From: Pseudomonadota bacterium
Lineage (GTDB): Bacteria; Myxococcota_A; Polyangia; Polyangiales; Polyangiaceae
Length of the DNA stretch: 5,016 bases
Assembly: GCA_003242355.1 (NCBI GenBank)
Contig: QGUH01000370.1
Coordinates: forward strand, 1-5,016
Reading direction: 5' to 3'
Both the position numbers and the translations under genes were made by a program. The notes under the pieces were generated by a model, which was not told the DNA's origin, did no database searches, and was given only the letters and a program-made list of their open reading frames with translations. Positions 1 through 5,016 of the stretch are shown piece after piece. Numbering within the stretch: the stretch's first letter is position 1; every line of letters starts with the position of its first letter.

Positions 1-43
1 TTGTTTAAGAGGCACCCCTTGGCGGGCGAGCGAGAGGCACGAC

Positions 44-1066
44 ATGGAGCGGCAAGAAATCCGCGAGGGCATGAAGGTACGGAGCTCGAACGGCAAAGAT
101 CTGGGGCAAGTTACCGCACTTTCCGATCAGTCGTTCATGATCGAGAAAGGCTGGCTGTTCCCCAAGGAGTACGTTGCGAGCTACGGCCTCATTTCCTCGG
201 TTCGTGACGGGGAGATCTGGCTCTCGCTGAGCGACGAACAACTCAAGGAGGCAGCCTCGGCGGCGGAGCACGGCGCGATGCCGGGCGCAGCCGCCGGAAC
301 CGCCGGCGCACTCGGTGCGGAGGCGGAACGGCGGGGCGAGAGGAAGATGGAGGGCGAGCGGCTCGAAGGGCAGCGCGTCGAAGCCGAACGGCTCGAAGGG
401 CAACGCCTCGAGGGTGAACGCATCCCCGAAGAGCGCATCGAAGCGAAGGAAGGCCTCGGCGAGAAGCTCCGCGAGAAGATCGAGGAGCGCCGGGAGCGCA
501 AGGAAGAACGCAAGGAAGAGCGCGCCGAAGCCCGCGAAGGCCGAGAAGGCCTGGGCGAGAGGCTGCGCGAGAAGCTCGAGGAGCGCCGGGAACGCAAGGA
601 AGAGCTCGAGGAGGGGCGCGAAGGCATCTCGGCCGCCCCCATGGCCACGGGCGCCGCGCTCGAGGAGCATCGGGTACCGCTCTCGGAGGAAGAAATCTCG
701 ATCGAGAAACATCGCCGTGAAGCCGGCGAGGTGGAGATCCACAAGCACGTCGTGACCGAGCACAAGGAGTTCACGGTGCCGGTCACGCGCGAAGAGGTCC
801 GCGTCGAACGCGTCGCCGCACCTCCCGGAACGGAGCCGGGACCCGGCGCCTTCCAGGAAAGCACGGTGACGGTACCGATCGTCGAGGAAGAGGTGGAAAT
901 CCACAAGCGCCCCGTCGTTCGCGAAGAGATTCGCGTGACCAAGACGCCTCACGAGGAGAAGGAGCGGGTTTCCGCCGACGTCCGGAAGGAAAAGGCGGAG
1001 GTCCGCAAGGAGGAGCTGCCCGCGTCGCAGCGTTCCTCCCCACCCTCCAGCCACCTCCATCGCTGA
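44..1066 (+). CDS. DUF2171 (PRC-barrel-like) / DUF2382 (YsnF/AvaK-type) domain protein
   Basis: The 340-residue product has two recognisable domains. Residues 1-65 match the DUF2171/PRC-barrel pattern (an IREGMKV start, then SSNGKDLGQV, a FPKEYV segment and a closing DGEIWLSLS strand). Residues about 209-320 match DUF2382, the YsnF/AvaK stress-associated domain: VPLSEEEISIEK, then GEVEIHKHVV, VPVTREEVRVERV, and a second half with VPIVEEEVEIHKRPVVREEIRV. Between them, residues 92-193 are almost entirely Glu, Arg, Lys, Gly and Leu, built of repeats and likely helical or coiled coil. There is no signal peptide or membrane segment, so it is probably cytoplasmic. The ATG at 44 is preceded by AGAGG at 33-37, six bases away, and the DUF2171 domain starts at once, which supports this start. 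A strong terminator follows, so it is probably monocistronic or last in its unit. Proteins with this domain pair are linked to stress responses, but the biochemical function is unknown. Domain assignment is confident; role is not. Confidence 0.93.
   Translation: MERQEIREGMKVRSSNGKDLGQVTALSDQSFMIEKGWLFPKEYVASYGLISSVRDGEIWLSLSDEQLKEAASAAEHGAMPGAAAGTAGALGAEAERRGERKMEGERLEGQRVEAERLEGQRLEGERIPEERIEAKEGLGEKLREKIEERRERKEERKEERAEAREGREGLGERLREKLEERRERKEELEEGREGISAAPMATGAALEEHRVPLSEEEISIEKHRREAGEVEIHKHVVTEHKEFTVPVTREEVRVERVAAPPGTEPGPGAFQESTVTVPIVEEEVEIHKRPVVREEIRVTKTPHEEKERVSADVRKEKAEVRKEELPASQRSSPPSSHLHR
350..439 (+). repeat. Six tandem 15-bp (pentapeptide) repeats in the charged linker
   Basis: Residues 103-132 of the DUF2171/DUF2382 protein read as six consecutive five-residue units of the form E-G/A-E/Q-R-L/V/I (EGERL, EGQRV, EAERL, EGQRL, EGERI, PEERI). 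At DNA level the units are 15 bp, and adjacent pairs form a 30-bp higher-order repeat: GGCTCGAAGGGCA occurs twice, 30 bp apart. This indicates growth by tandem duplication rather than only amino-acid selection. A five-residue period is neither a heptad nor a plain coiled-coil period, so the structure is uncertain. Confidence 0.8.
449..604 (+). repeat. 60-bp direct repeat pair (449-508 and 545-604) in the charged linker
   Basis: The block encoding EGLGEKLREKIEERRERKEE (residues 136-155) recurs as EGLGERLREKLEERRERKEE (residues 168-187), a 96-bp offset. By my count the two 60-base copies match at 54 positions, with most differences being synonymous or conservative. The intervening bases (509-544) encode further Arg/Glu/Lys/Ala sequence. 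The pattern suggests an intragenic duplication that lengthened an amphipathic, highly charged helix between the two folded domains. Confidence 0.85.
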
Positions 1067-1135
1067 CATCGCCGCTCGCTCGTGCCGCATCGAGCGGAGG
1101 CCGCGCGCGCTTCGGCCCGCGCGGACCCCTGTCGC

Positions 1136-1184
1136 GCGAGAACGCCGGTTGGTCGAGCTGACCGGCGTTCTCGCCCTCTCTTTT
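1136..1184 (+). terminator. Intrinsic terminator after the DUF2171/DUF2382 gene
   Basis: GCGAGAACGCCGGT (1136-1149) and ACCGGCGTTCTCGC (1161-1174) are exact reverse complements, giving a 14-bp stem with an 11-base loop. It is followed by a pyrimidine tract ending in TTTT (1175-1184). It lies 70 bases past the stop codon of the upstream gene and well before the next gene. The stem is symmetric, but the T-run lies only on the right, so it acts for plus-strand transcripts. Confidence 0.85.
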
Positions 1185-1396
1185 CCCAGAGCGGCTGCGT
1201 CGCGAGCGCGGAGCGGAGGCGTGGGTAAGAATTCGGGTCGCGCAGCTGCGGAAGGGCCGCGCTCGGCATCGAGTCGCGGAAACACACCCGGCTCCGCGTG
1301 GGCCAAAATCCGTTTTTCGAGCTTGTAACGACCCGGCACGCGAGCGTACCGTCACGAGCACAAACCGAGGCCTCGCTTCGCGACGGCGACGAGGCG

Positions 1397-1402
1397 AGGA
1401 GG
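1397..1402 (+). promoter_or_regulatory. Shine-Dalgarno AGGAGG for the 1411 GTG start
   Basis: A perfect AGGAGG lies eight bases upstream of the GTG at 1411. It decides the start of the acyl-CoA dehydrogenase-like gene: a GTG with optimal spacing is preferred here over any internal ATG. Confidence 0.85.
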
Positions 1403-1410
1403 TTCGTATC

Positions 1411-2535
1411 GTGACGACGAACGTTCAACGGTTCGTGGACGCGGTCCACACTCTGGGCCGAGCCTTCGCGGAGCGTGCCGCCAAGCACGATCGAGACGGC
1501 AGCTTCGTCGCGGAGAACTACGTCGAGCTCAAGCAGCACCGCTTTTTGTCGGCACCCGTTCCACGGGAGCTCGGCGGAGGCGGCCTCTCGCATTCCGAGC
1601 TCTGTCGAGTCCTCCGCGAGCTCGCCCACTATTGCTCGTCGACGGCGCTCGCGCTGTCGATGCACATGCACCTCGTCGCAACCACGGTGCTCCGCCACCG
1701 CCAGGGGCAGCCCGGTGAGGCCCTGTTGCGCAAGGTGGCGACGTCCGAGCTCGTGCTCGTGAGCACGGGCGCGGGCGACTGGGTCGATAGCGTCGGCCGC
1801 GCGGAGCCCGTGTCCGGCGGCTATCGAATCACCGCGGTGAAGCGCTTCTGCAGTGGGGTCCCGGCGGGCGATCTGTTGATCACGAGCGCGCCGCTCGAAC
1901 GGGAGGGGAGCACTTCCGAGGTGCTTCACTTCCCCGTACCGCTTCGCGCCGAAGGCGTCTCCATCCTCGACGACTGGGACACGCTCGGCATGCGCGCCAC
2001 CGGCTCCCACTCGGTGAAGCTCGACGGCGTCTTCGTGCCGAACGAGGCCATCGTTCTGCGGCGCCCGCGCGGCGAGTGGCATCCCTTCTGGAACATCGTG
2101 GTGACCGTGGCCGCGCCCCTGTTCATGGCGCCCTACGTCGGCATCGCCGAACGCGCAGCGGCCATTGCGCGCGATGCGGTAGCGGGCCGCGATCCCGATC
2201 CGCTCGTCGTGCTGGGTCTCGGCGAGCTCGAGAACGAGCTCGCCGCGATGCAGATGGCGTATCGCGAAATGGTCGAGCTCACGAACGACTACGACGTCAG
2301 CCCCACGCTCGATCACGCCAATCGCATGCTGATCCGGAAAACCCTGACGGCCAACGCCGCACGGGCTTGTGTCGCCAAGGCCATGGCCCTCGTCGGGGGA
2401 CGCGCGTTCTACCGTTCGATGGATCTCGAGCGCCTGTTCCGCGACGTCCAGGGAGCGGCCTTGCACCCCCTCCCGGAGCGCAAGCAACAGCTCTTCACCG
2501 GCCGTCTCGCGCTCGGCCTCGCGCCGATCGGTTGA
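1411..2535 (+). CDS. Acyl-CoA dehydrogenase-family flavoprotein (DszC-like / class D monooxygenase branch possible)
   Basis: The 374-residue product has the three-part acyl-CoA dehydrogenase (ACAD) fold. An N-terminal helical domain (about 1-110) includes a P-R-E-L-G-G-G-G-L segment at 51-59. The middle beta domain (about 113-210) has SGGYRITAVKRFCSG at 135-149 and the typical RATGSHSV at 196-202. A C-terminal helical domain (about 230-374) ends with RDVQGAALHP (344-353). The family binds FAD or FMN and oxidises acyl-CoA thioesters, or, in the DszC/HpaH-like branch, uses reduced flavin and oxygen to hydroxylate small molecules. The C-terminal RD...HP pattern, without the classical Y-E-G-T catalytic glutamate segment, fits the second branch or a divergent dehydrogenase. 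There is no signal peptide, so it is cytosolic. No flavin reductase, thiolase, CoA ligase or ETF gene is next to it, so the substrate cannot be read from context. Its strong Shine-Dalgarno suggests efficient translation. Fold is confident; reaction is not. Confidence 0.92.
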   Translation: MTTNVQRFVDAVHTLGRAFAERAAKHDRDGSFVAENYVELKQHRFLSAPVPRELGGGGLSHSELCRVLRELAHYCSSTALALSMHMHLVATTVLRHRQGQPGEALLRKVATSELVLVSTGAGDWVDSVGRAEPVSGGYRITAVKRFCSGVPAGDLLITSAPLEREGSTSEVLHFPVPLRAEGVSILDDWDTLGMRATGSHSVKLDGVFVPNEAIVLRRPRGEWHPFWNIVVTVAAPLFMAPYVGIAERAAAIARDAVAGRDPDPLVVLGLGELENELAAMQMAYREMVELTNDYDVSPTLDHANRMLIRKTLTANAARACVAKAMALVGGRAFYRSMDLERLFRDVQGAALHPLPERKQQLFTGRLALGLAPIG

Positions 2536-2560
2536 CCGAGCCGCGCTGACTCGTCGCTGG

Positions 2561-2923
2561 TCAGACCACCAGATAGAGCGAAAGTCCGACGCCGGTGGCA
2601 GCCACGACGAGAGCGAGCGCGATGGTCAGCCCCGGCTCGAAGCGCACCCGCGGGCGTTCCTCGGGGCCGAGCGACCGAACGAACAGCAAAAACTTGTAAC
2701 TGGCGAGCAGCGTGAACCCGGCGCCGATCAGCACGAGCCCGGTGCCCAGCGCAGGGCCGAAGGGGCTCGGCCGTCCGCGCGCGGCGTCCGGCTGGAACAA
2801 CCACATCATCAGCCCGAAGCGCGCCACCACGAAGCCGAGCGCGATCAGGGTGATTCCGGTTCGCACCCACGCGAGCAGCGTGCGTTCACCCGCAAAATAA
2901 ACCCGGGGATCCGACTGGGACAC
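2561..2923 (-). CDS. DUF202 family small membrane protein
   Basis: The product is about 120 residues. It begins with the DUF202 signature DPRVYFAGERTLLAWVRTG (residues 5-23, numbered from the GTG at 2923), where E13, R14, W19 and R21 are typical conserved residues. Three hydrophobic helices follow: about 24-43, 58-82 and 98-120, the last ending at the C-terminus. The length and three-helix layout fit the family, which includes YidH of E. coli; its function is unknown. It is an inner-membrane protein. Two in-frame GTG codons could start it. I prefer 2923 because GGAGG at 2933-2929 is five bases upstream of it, whereas the GTG at 2929-2927 overlaps that Shine-Dalgarno; using 2929 would add only two residues. 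It is convergent with the ACAD-like gene (25 bp between stops) and divergent from the GH45 gene, so it is probably transcribed alone. Confidence 0.92.
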   Translation of the reverse strand: MSQSDPRVYFAGERTLLAWVRTGITLIALGFVVARFGLMMWLFQPDAARGRPSPFGPALGTGLVLIGAGFTLLASYKFLLFVRSLGPEERPRVRFEPGLTIALALVVAATGVGLSLYLVV

Positions 2924-2924
2924 G

Positions 2925-2933
2925 ATCACCTCC
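2925..2933 (-). promoter_or_regulatory. Extended Shine-Dalgarno of the DUF202 gene
   Basis: Read on the minus strand, GGAGGTGAT runs from 2933 to 2925 and is complementary to nine consecutive bases of the usual 16S rRNA 3' end. GGAGG ends five bases before the GTG at 2923-2921. It overlaps the alternative GTG at 2929-2927, which argues that the downstream GTG is the real start. Confidence 0.7.
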
Positions 2934-3261
2934 GCCGAGAACGCCAGTTACCGCGACCGCTCGGCGTCCTCGCCTCGCCTCGCACGCTCGACGTGAGCGC
3001 ACCGATGGTGTGAGCACCGACGGCTCGAGAAGCGCTCGCCCGCGACGCTTGCAGCGCCGCCGAGCCGAGCACGCAACGAACCGGCGTCCGACGCGAGACA
3101 CGCTCACCCCGCGTGGTTGTCTCGAAAGCAATCTTCATGCGCGTTCGCGCTCGCTGCAGAGCAGTCACAGTCAAAGTTTGTACGATCTCCAATACACGAG
3201 GCGAGCGCGCCGGGCTCGTTGCTTGCCCGACTCGGGCATCGATGATAGCCCGTTCGCGGCG
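2930..3261. other. Divergent intergenic region between the DUF202 and GH45 genes
   Basis: This region of about 330 bp must hold the promoters of two diverging genes. It contains two near-identical short elements, GTGAGCGCACCGA (2993-3005) and GTGAGCACCGA (3010-3020), their starts 17 bp apart. A less GC-rich stretch at about 3120-3195 has a tandem CAGTCA (3162-3173) and TACGAT (3181-3186), a possible -10 element for the GH45 gene with no good -35. The plus-strand reading frame is open across 3010-3261, but the translation is Arg-rich without domain features and precedes a signal peptide, so I treat it as non-coding. Confidence 0.5.
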
Positions 3262-4515
3262 ATGACTCGGTTTCGGGGTCTGAATTTCGGCTTTCTGGCA
3301 TTCACGACCCTGCTCGGGGCAAGCGCCGCAACCTCCTGCTCGGGTGAGCTCACCTCCACGGAGCTCGGTTCTTCGAACTTCCCGGAAATGCCCGGAACGT
3401 CGGGCACGAGCGGCGGTACTCCCTCGTCGGGCGGCAGCTCGGGTGGCAGCCCGGCGACCTCGACCGGCGGTGTTGCCGGCAGCACCGGTGGCACGCTCGC
3501 AAGCGGCGGAAGCGCGGGAGCGAGTGGCGGCCTCGCGGGCGCTGCGGGCGCCGGGGGCGCACCGAGCACCTCGTCGGGCGGCATGCAGAACACGGGCGGC
3601 GCTTCCGGCGCGGGAGGCTCCGCTTCCGGCGGCACGTCGGGCGGTGCTGGATTTGGCGGAATGCCCGGCGGGAGCTCCGGCGCGGGCGGCGATGGCGGAA
3701 CACCCCAAGGCGGCAGTCAGAACGGGGGCTCGGGCGCCGGCGGCTCGAGTGGCGGCGCGAGCGGCGGCACGTCGAGCTCCGGCGGAACGCCCTCCATTCC
3801 GATGATCACGCCAATCCAGAACGGAATGCAGGGCTGGGCCTCGCGCTACTGGGATTGCTGCAAGCCCCACTGTGGCTGGGCGAACAACGTGCCGAGCCGA
3901 GATCCGATGAACAGCTGCAGCCAATCGGACGACGTGCTGAGCAACGACGACGTCGGCAGCGCCTGCGACGGCGGCGGCGCGTTCATGTGCCACAGTCTCG
4001 CGCCCTGGGCCGTCAGCAACAACATCTCTTTCGGCTACATCGCCACTTCCGCCCATCAAGACATCTGTGGACGGTGCTTCCAGATCCAATTCACCGGGTC
4101 GGGCCATCACAATCCGGGCGACCCGGGCTCGCAGTCGCTCAACGGCAAGACGATGCTCGTGCAGGCGATCAACGTCGGCAACGACGTCGACCACACGCAG
4201 TTCGACCTCCTGATTCCCGGTGGCGGCGTCGGTAAGTTCAACGCCTGCTCGCAGCAGTGGGGCACTTCGGATCTCGGTCAGCAGTACGGCGGCTTCCTGG
4301 CGAGCTGCAAGCAGCAGAATCCCGACCACAACGCCGCCAAAAACTGCGTGCTCAACCGCTGCCGGGCCGTGTTCGAATCCAAGGGGTTCACCGAGCTGAT
4401 GGACGGGTGCCGCTGGTTCGTCGAGTGGTTCAACGCGGCCGACAACCCGAACTTCGTCTACAAAGAGATCGAGTGCCCCGAGGAGCTCATTCAACGCTCC
4501 GGCATGCGGCGCTGA
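3262..4515 (+). CDS. Secreted, probably lipid-anchored glycoside hydrolase family 45 endoglucanase
   Basis: The 417-residue product is predicted to hydrolyse beta-1,4-glucan (EC 3.2.1.4) by the inverting GH45 mechanism. Residues 1-25 form a signal peptide (R3 and R5, then a hydrophobic core) ending at A23-T-S-C26, a somewhat atypical lipobox; SPase I cleavage nearby is the alternative. Residues about 45-176 are a Gly/Ser/Ala/Thr linker. Residues about 181-405 are the GH45 domain. SRYWDCCKPHCGW (194-206) is the family signature with catalytic D198. QFDLLIPGGGVG (313-324) carries the second catalytic residue D315, and D308, seven residues before it, fits the third conserved aspartate of the Humicola enzyme. 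The domain has 14 cysteines, as in the fungal enzyme with seven disulfides. No carbohydrate-binding module is visible. I chose the ATG at 3262 because the signal peptide begins there; no clear Shine-Dalgarno precedes it. The gene stands alone and is convergent with the transporter gene. The family call is strong; surface anchoring is inferred. Confidence 0.93.
   Translation: MTRFRGLNFGFLAFTTLLGASAATSCSGELTSTELGSSNFPEMPGTSGTSGGTPSSGGSSGGSPATSTGGVAGSTGGTLASGGSAGASGGLAGAAGAGGAPSTSSGGMQNTGGASGAGGSASGGTSGGAGFGGMPGGSSGAGGDGGTPQGGSQNGGSGAGGSSGGASGGTSSSGGTPSIPMITPIQNGMQGWASRYWDCCKPHCGWANNVPSRDPMNSCSQSDDVLSNDDVGSACDGGGAFMCHSLAPWAVSNNISFGYIATSAHQDICGRCFQIQFTGSGHHNPGDPGSQSLNGKTMLVQAINVGNDVDHTQFDLLIPGGGVGKFNACSQQWGTSDLGQQYGGFLASCKQQNPDHNAAKNCVLNRCRAVFESKGFTELMDGCRWFVEWFNAADNPNFVYKEIECPEELIQRSGMRR
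3394..3789 (+). repeat. Low-complexity Gly/Ser/Ala/Thr linker coding sequence
   Basis: Residues 45-176 of the GH45 protein are almost only Gly, Ser, Ala and Thr with occasional Pro, Gln, Asn and Met. SGG, TGG and AGG triplets recur irregularly and are encoded by GGCGG-rich DNA. The repeats are imperfect, so this is a degenerate low-complexity tract rather than a clean tandem array. It likely serves as a flexible spacer between the N-terminal anchor and the catalytic domain. Long open frames on the opposite strand here are by-products of its composition. Confidence 0.9.
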
Positions 4516-4585
4516 CCCGCATCGCGATCCGCGCGCGCGAGCTGCCCGCACGCTCGAGCCGCGCAGCGCGCCGACCGAGTCGTGA

Positions 4586-5016
4586 TCAGCGCGCTCGAAC
4601 CGCGACGTGCTCGAGGCGCGCGCGCACCGCGAGGGCGACTCCGGCGGCACAGATGCACAGTGCCCCGAGCAGCCCGGGGGTCACGGGCTCGTCCAAGAAG
4701 AGCGACGCCCAGAGCACGCTGAGAAAGGGTTGAAAGAGCTGGAGCTGACTGCCGCGCGAAATGCCGGCCGCGGCGAGGCCCGCGTACCAGGCGGCGAACG
4801 CCGCGAACATGCTGACGAGCGACACGTAGGCGAACCCGAGCCACGCCGCCGGGCGGACCTGGGCGATCGGCGGAAGCTCCGACACGGCGAGCACGAGCGC
4901 GACGAAGGGTGCCGACAGCACCAGTGACCAGCTGATCACGCAAAACCCGGAGAGCTCGCGCGAAAGGCGCGCTCCCTCCGTGTACCCGATGGCAACGCAC
5001 AGCACGGCCGCGAGCA
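4586..5016 (-). CDS. EamA/DMT superfamily transporter, C-terminal part (5' end beyond window)
   Basis: At least 142 residues are visible; the reading frame is still open at the right edge, so the start and the first EamA repeat lie outside. The visible part is the second EamA repeat with five hydrophobic helices: a first one ending at GYTEGARLSR, then CVISWSLVLSAPFVALVLAV, WLGFAYVSLVSMFAAFAAWY, the segment LQLFQPFLSVLWASLFLDEP typical of the family, and LLGALCICAAGVALAV. A short Arg-rich tail ends at the TGA at 4588-4586. Members are inner-membrane exporters or permeases of metabolites such as amino acids; the substrate cannot be told from sequence. The GTG at 5005 is in frame but lies inside the first visible helix, and the frame stays open upstream of it, so it is probably not the true start. 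Its stop is 70 bp from the stop of the convergent GH45 gene; I see no clear terminator between them. Confidence 0.9.
   Translation of the reverse strand, partial: LAAVLCVAIGYTEGARLSRELSGFCVISWSLVLSAPFVALVLAVSELPPIAQVRPAAWLGFAYVSLVSMFAAFAAWYAGLAAAGISRGSQLQLFQPFLSVLWASLFLDEPVTPGLLGALCICAAGVALAVRARLEHVAVRAR

Larger units (their letters stand above)
1067..1410. other. Intergenic region between the DUF2382 gene and the acyl-CoA dehydrogenase-like gene
   Basis: This 344-bp gap holds the terminator at 1136-1184 and, at its right end, the ribosome-binding site of the next gene. The promoter for the downstream gene should lie between about 1185 and 1395. The only candidate I can point to is TTGTAA at 1322-1327 with TACCGT at 1346-1351 (18-bp spacing), a weak match to a sigma-70 type promoter and not claimed as one. 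The less GC-rich stretch around 1300-1330 (CAAAATCC then a run of five T) is the most promoter-like part. I see no small gene here; open frames on the minus strand lack recognisable protein features. Confidence 0.6.

Noticed and set aside
5..1339. 444-residue minus-strand open frame opposite the DUF2171/DUF2382 gene
   Set aside because: The plus strand has recognisable domains, a ribosome-binding site and a terminator. The antisense translation is low-complexity Leu/Ala/Phe/Arg sequence mirroring the GAG/GAA-rich linker, with no domain.
1322..1351. TTGTAA / TACCGT as a promoter for the ACAD-like gene
   Set aside because: The match to consensus is partial, especially at -10, and such matches are expected by chance; noted only as a candidate.
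949..2487. 512-residue minus-strand open frame opposite the ACAD-like gene
   Set aside because: It is a long chance frame in GC-rich DNA. The plus-strand protein is a clear ACAD-family member with a strong Shine-Dalgarno; the antisense translation is Arg/His/Glu-rich and shows no family features.
2546..2564. Possible hairpin CTGAC / GTCAG between the convergent ACAD-like and DUF202 genes
   Set aside because: The stem is only 5 bp with a 9-base loop and no T-tract on either side; too weak to call a terminator.
3010..3261. N-terminal extension of the GH45 frame from the ATG-like start at 3010
   Set aside because: The extra 84 residues are Arg/Ser-rich with no domain and would place the signal peptide internally. 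The ATG at 3262 gives a proper N-terminal signal sequence.
3394..3789. Gly-rich repeats as a possible CRISPR or clean tandem array
   Set aside because: The units are irregular, in frame and protein-coding, without constant repeats or unique spacers.
4516..4585. Search for a bidirectional terminator between the GH45 and transporter genes
   Set aside because: The GC-rich sequence gives only imperfect, interrupted pairings and no T-run; nothing that can be called.
2926..4650. 574-residue minus-strand open frame opposite the GH45 gene
   Set aside because: It spans intergenic DNA, the Gly/Ser linker and the GH45 domain in antisense. Its long Ala/Arg run is the mirror of the GGC-rich linker, so it is a composition artefact.

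Overview
The window looks like chromosomal DNA from a high-GC, Gram-negative bacterium. A myxobacterium of the Sorangium/Polyangium type (Polyangiales) is the best guess. This is inferred from strong G/C preference at third codon positions, from a lipoprotein-like secreted protein with a very long Gly/Ser/Ala/Thr linker (common in that group), and from a bacterial GH45 cellulase. No rRNA, marker gene or taxon-specific sequence confirms it.

Layout from left to right. (1) A plus-strand gene (44-1066) encodes a DUF2171 (PRC-barrel-like) plus DUF2382 (YsnF/AvaK-type) protein, whose two domains are joined by a highly charged, internally repeated linker. It is followed by a strong intrinsic terminator with a perfect 14-bp stem (1136-1184). 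(2) After a 344-bp gap, a plus-strand gene (1411-2535) with a good Shine-Dalgarno and GTG start encodes an acyl-CoA dehydrogenase-fold flavoprotein; its C-terminus resembles the DszC-like monooxygenase branch. (3) Convergent to it, 25 bp away, a minus-strand gene (2561-2923) encodes a small three-helix DUF202 membrane protein. (4) A divergent, roughly 330-bp intergenic region leads to a plus-strand gene (3262-4515) for a secreted, probably lipid-anchored glycoside hydrolase family 45 endoglucanase with its catalytic aspartates and all 14 expected cysteines. (5) A minus-strand EamA/DMT-family transporter gene, complete at its C-terminus, runs off the right edge (4586-5016).

The genes do not form an evident operon: orientations alternate (+, +, -, +, -), and each gene seems to be its own transcription unit. 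I see no shared pathway, no mobile element, no CRISPR array, no RNA gene and no defence or biosynthetic cluster. The most notable content is the GH45 enzyme, from a family mostly known in fungi and invertebrates, and the repeat-built linker of the DUF2171/DUF2382 protein. I found no convincing previously undescribed multi-gene system here.
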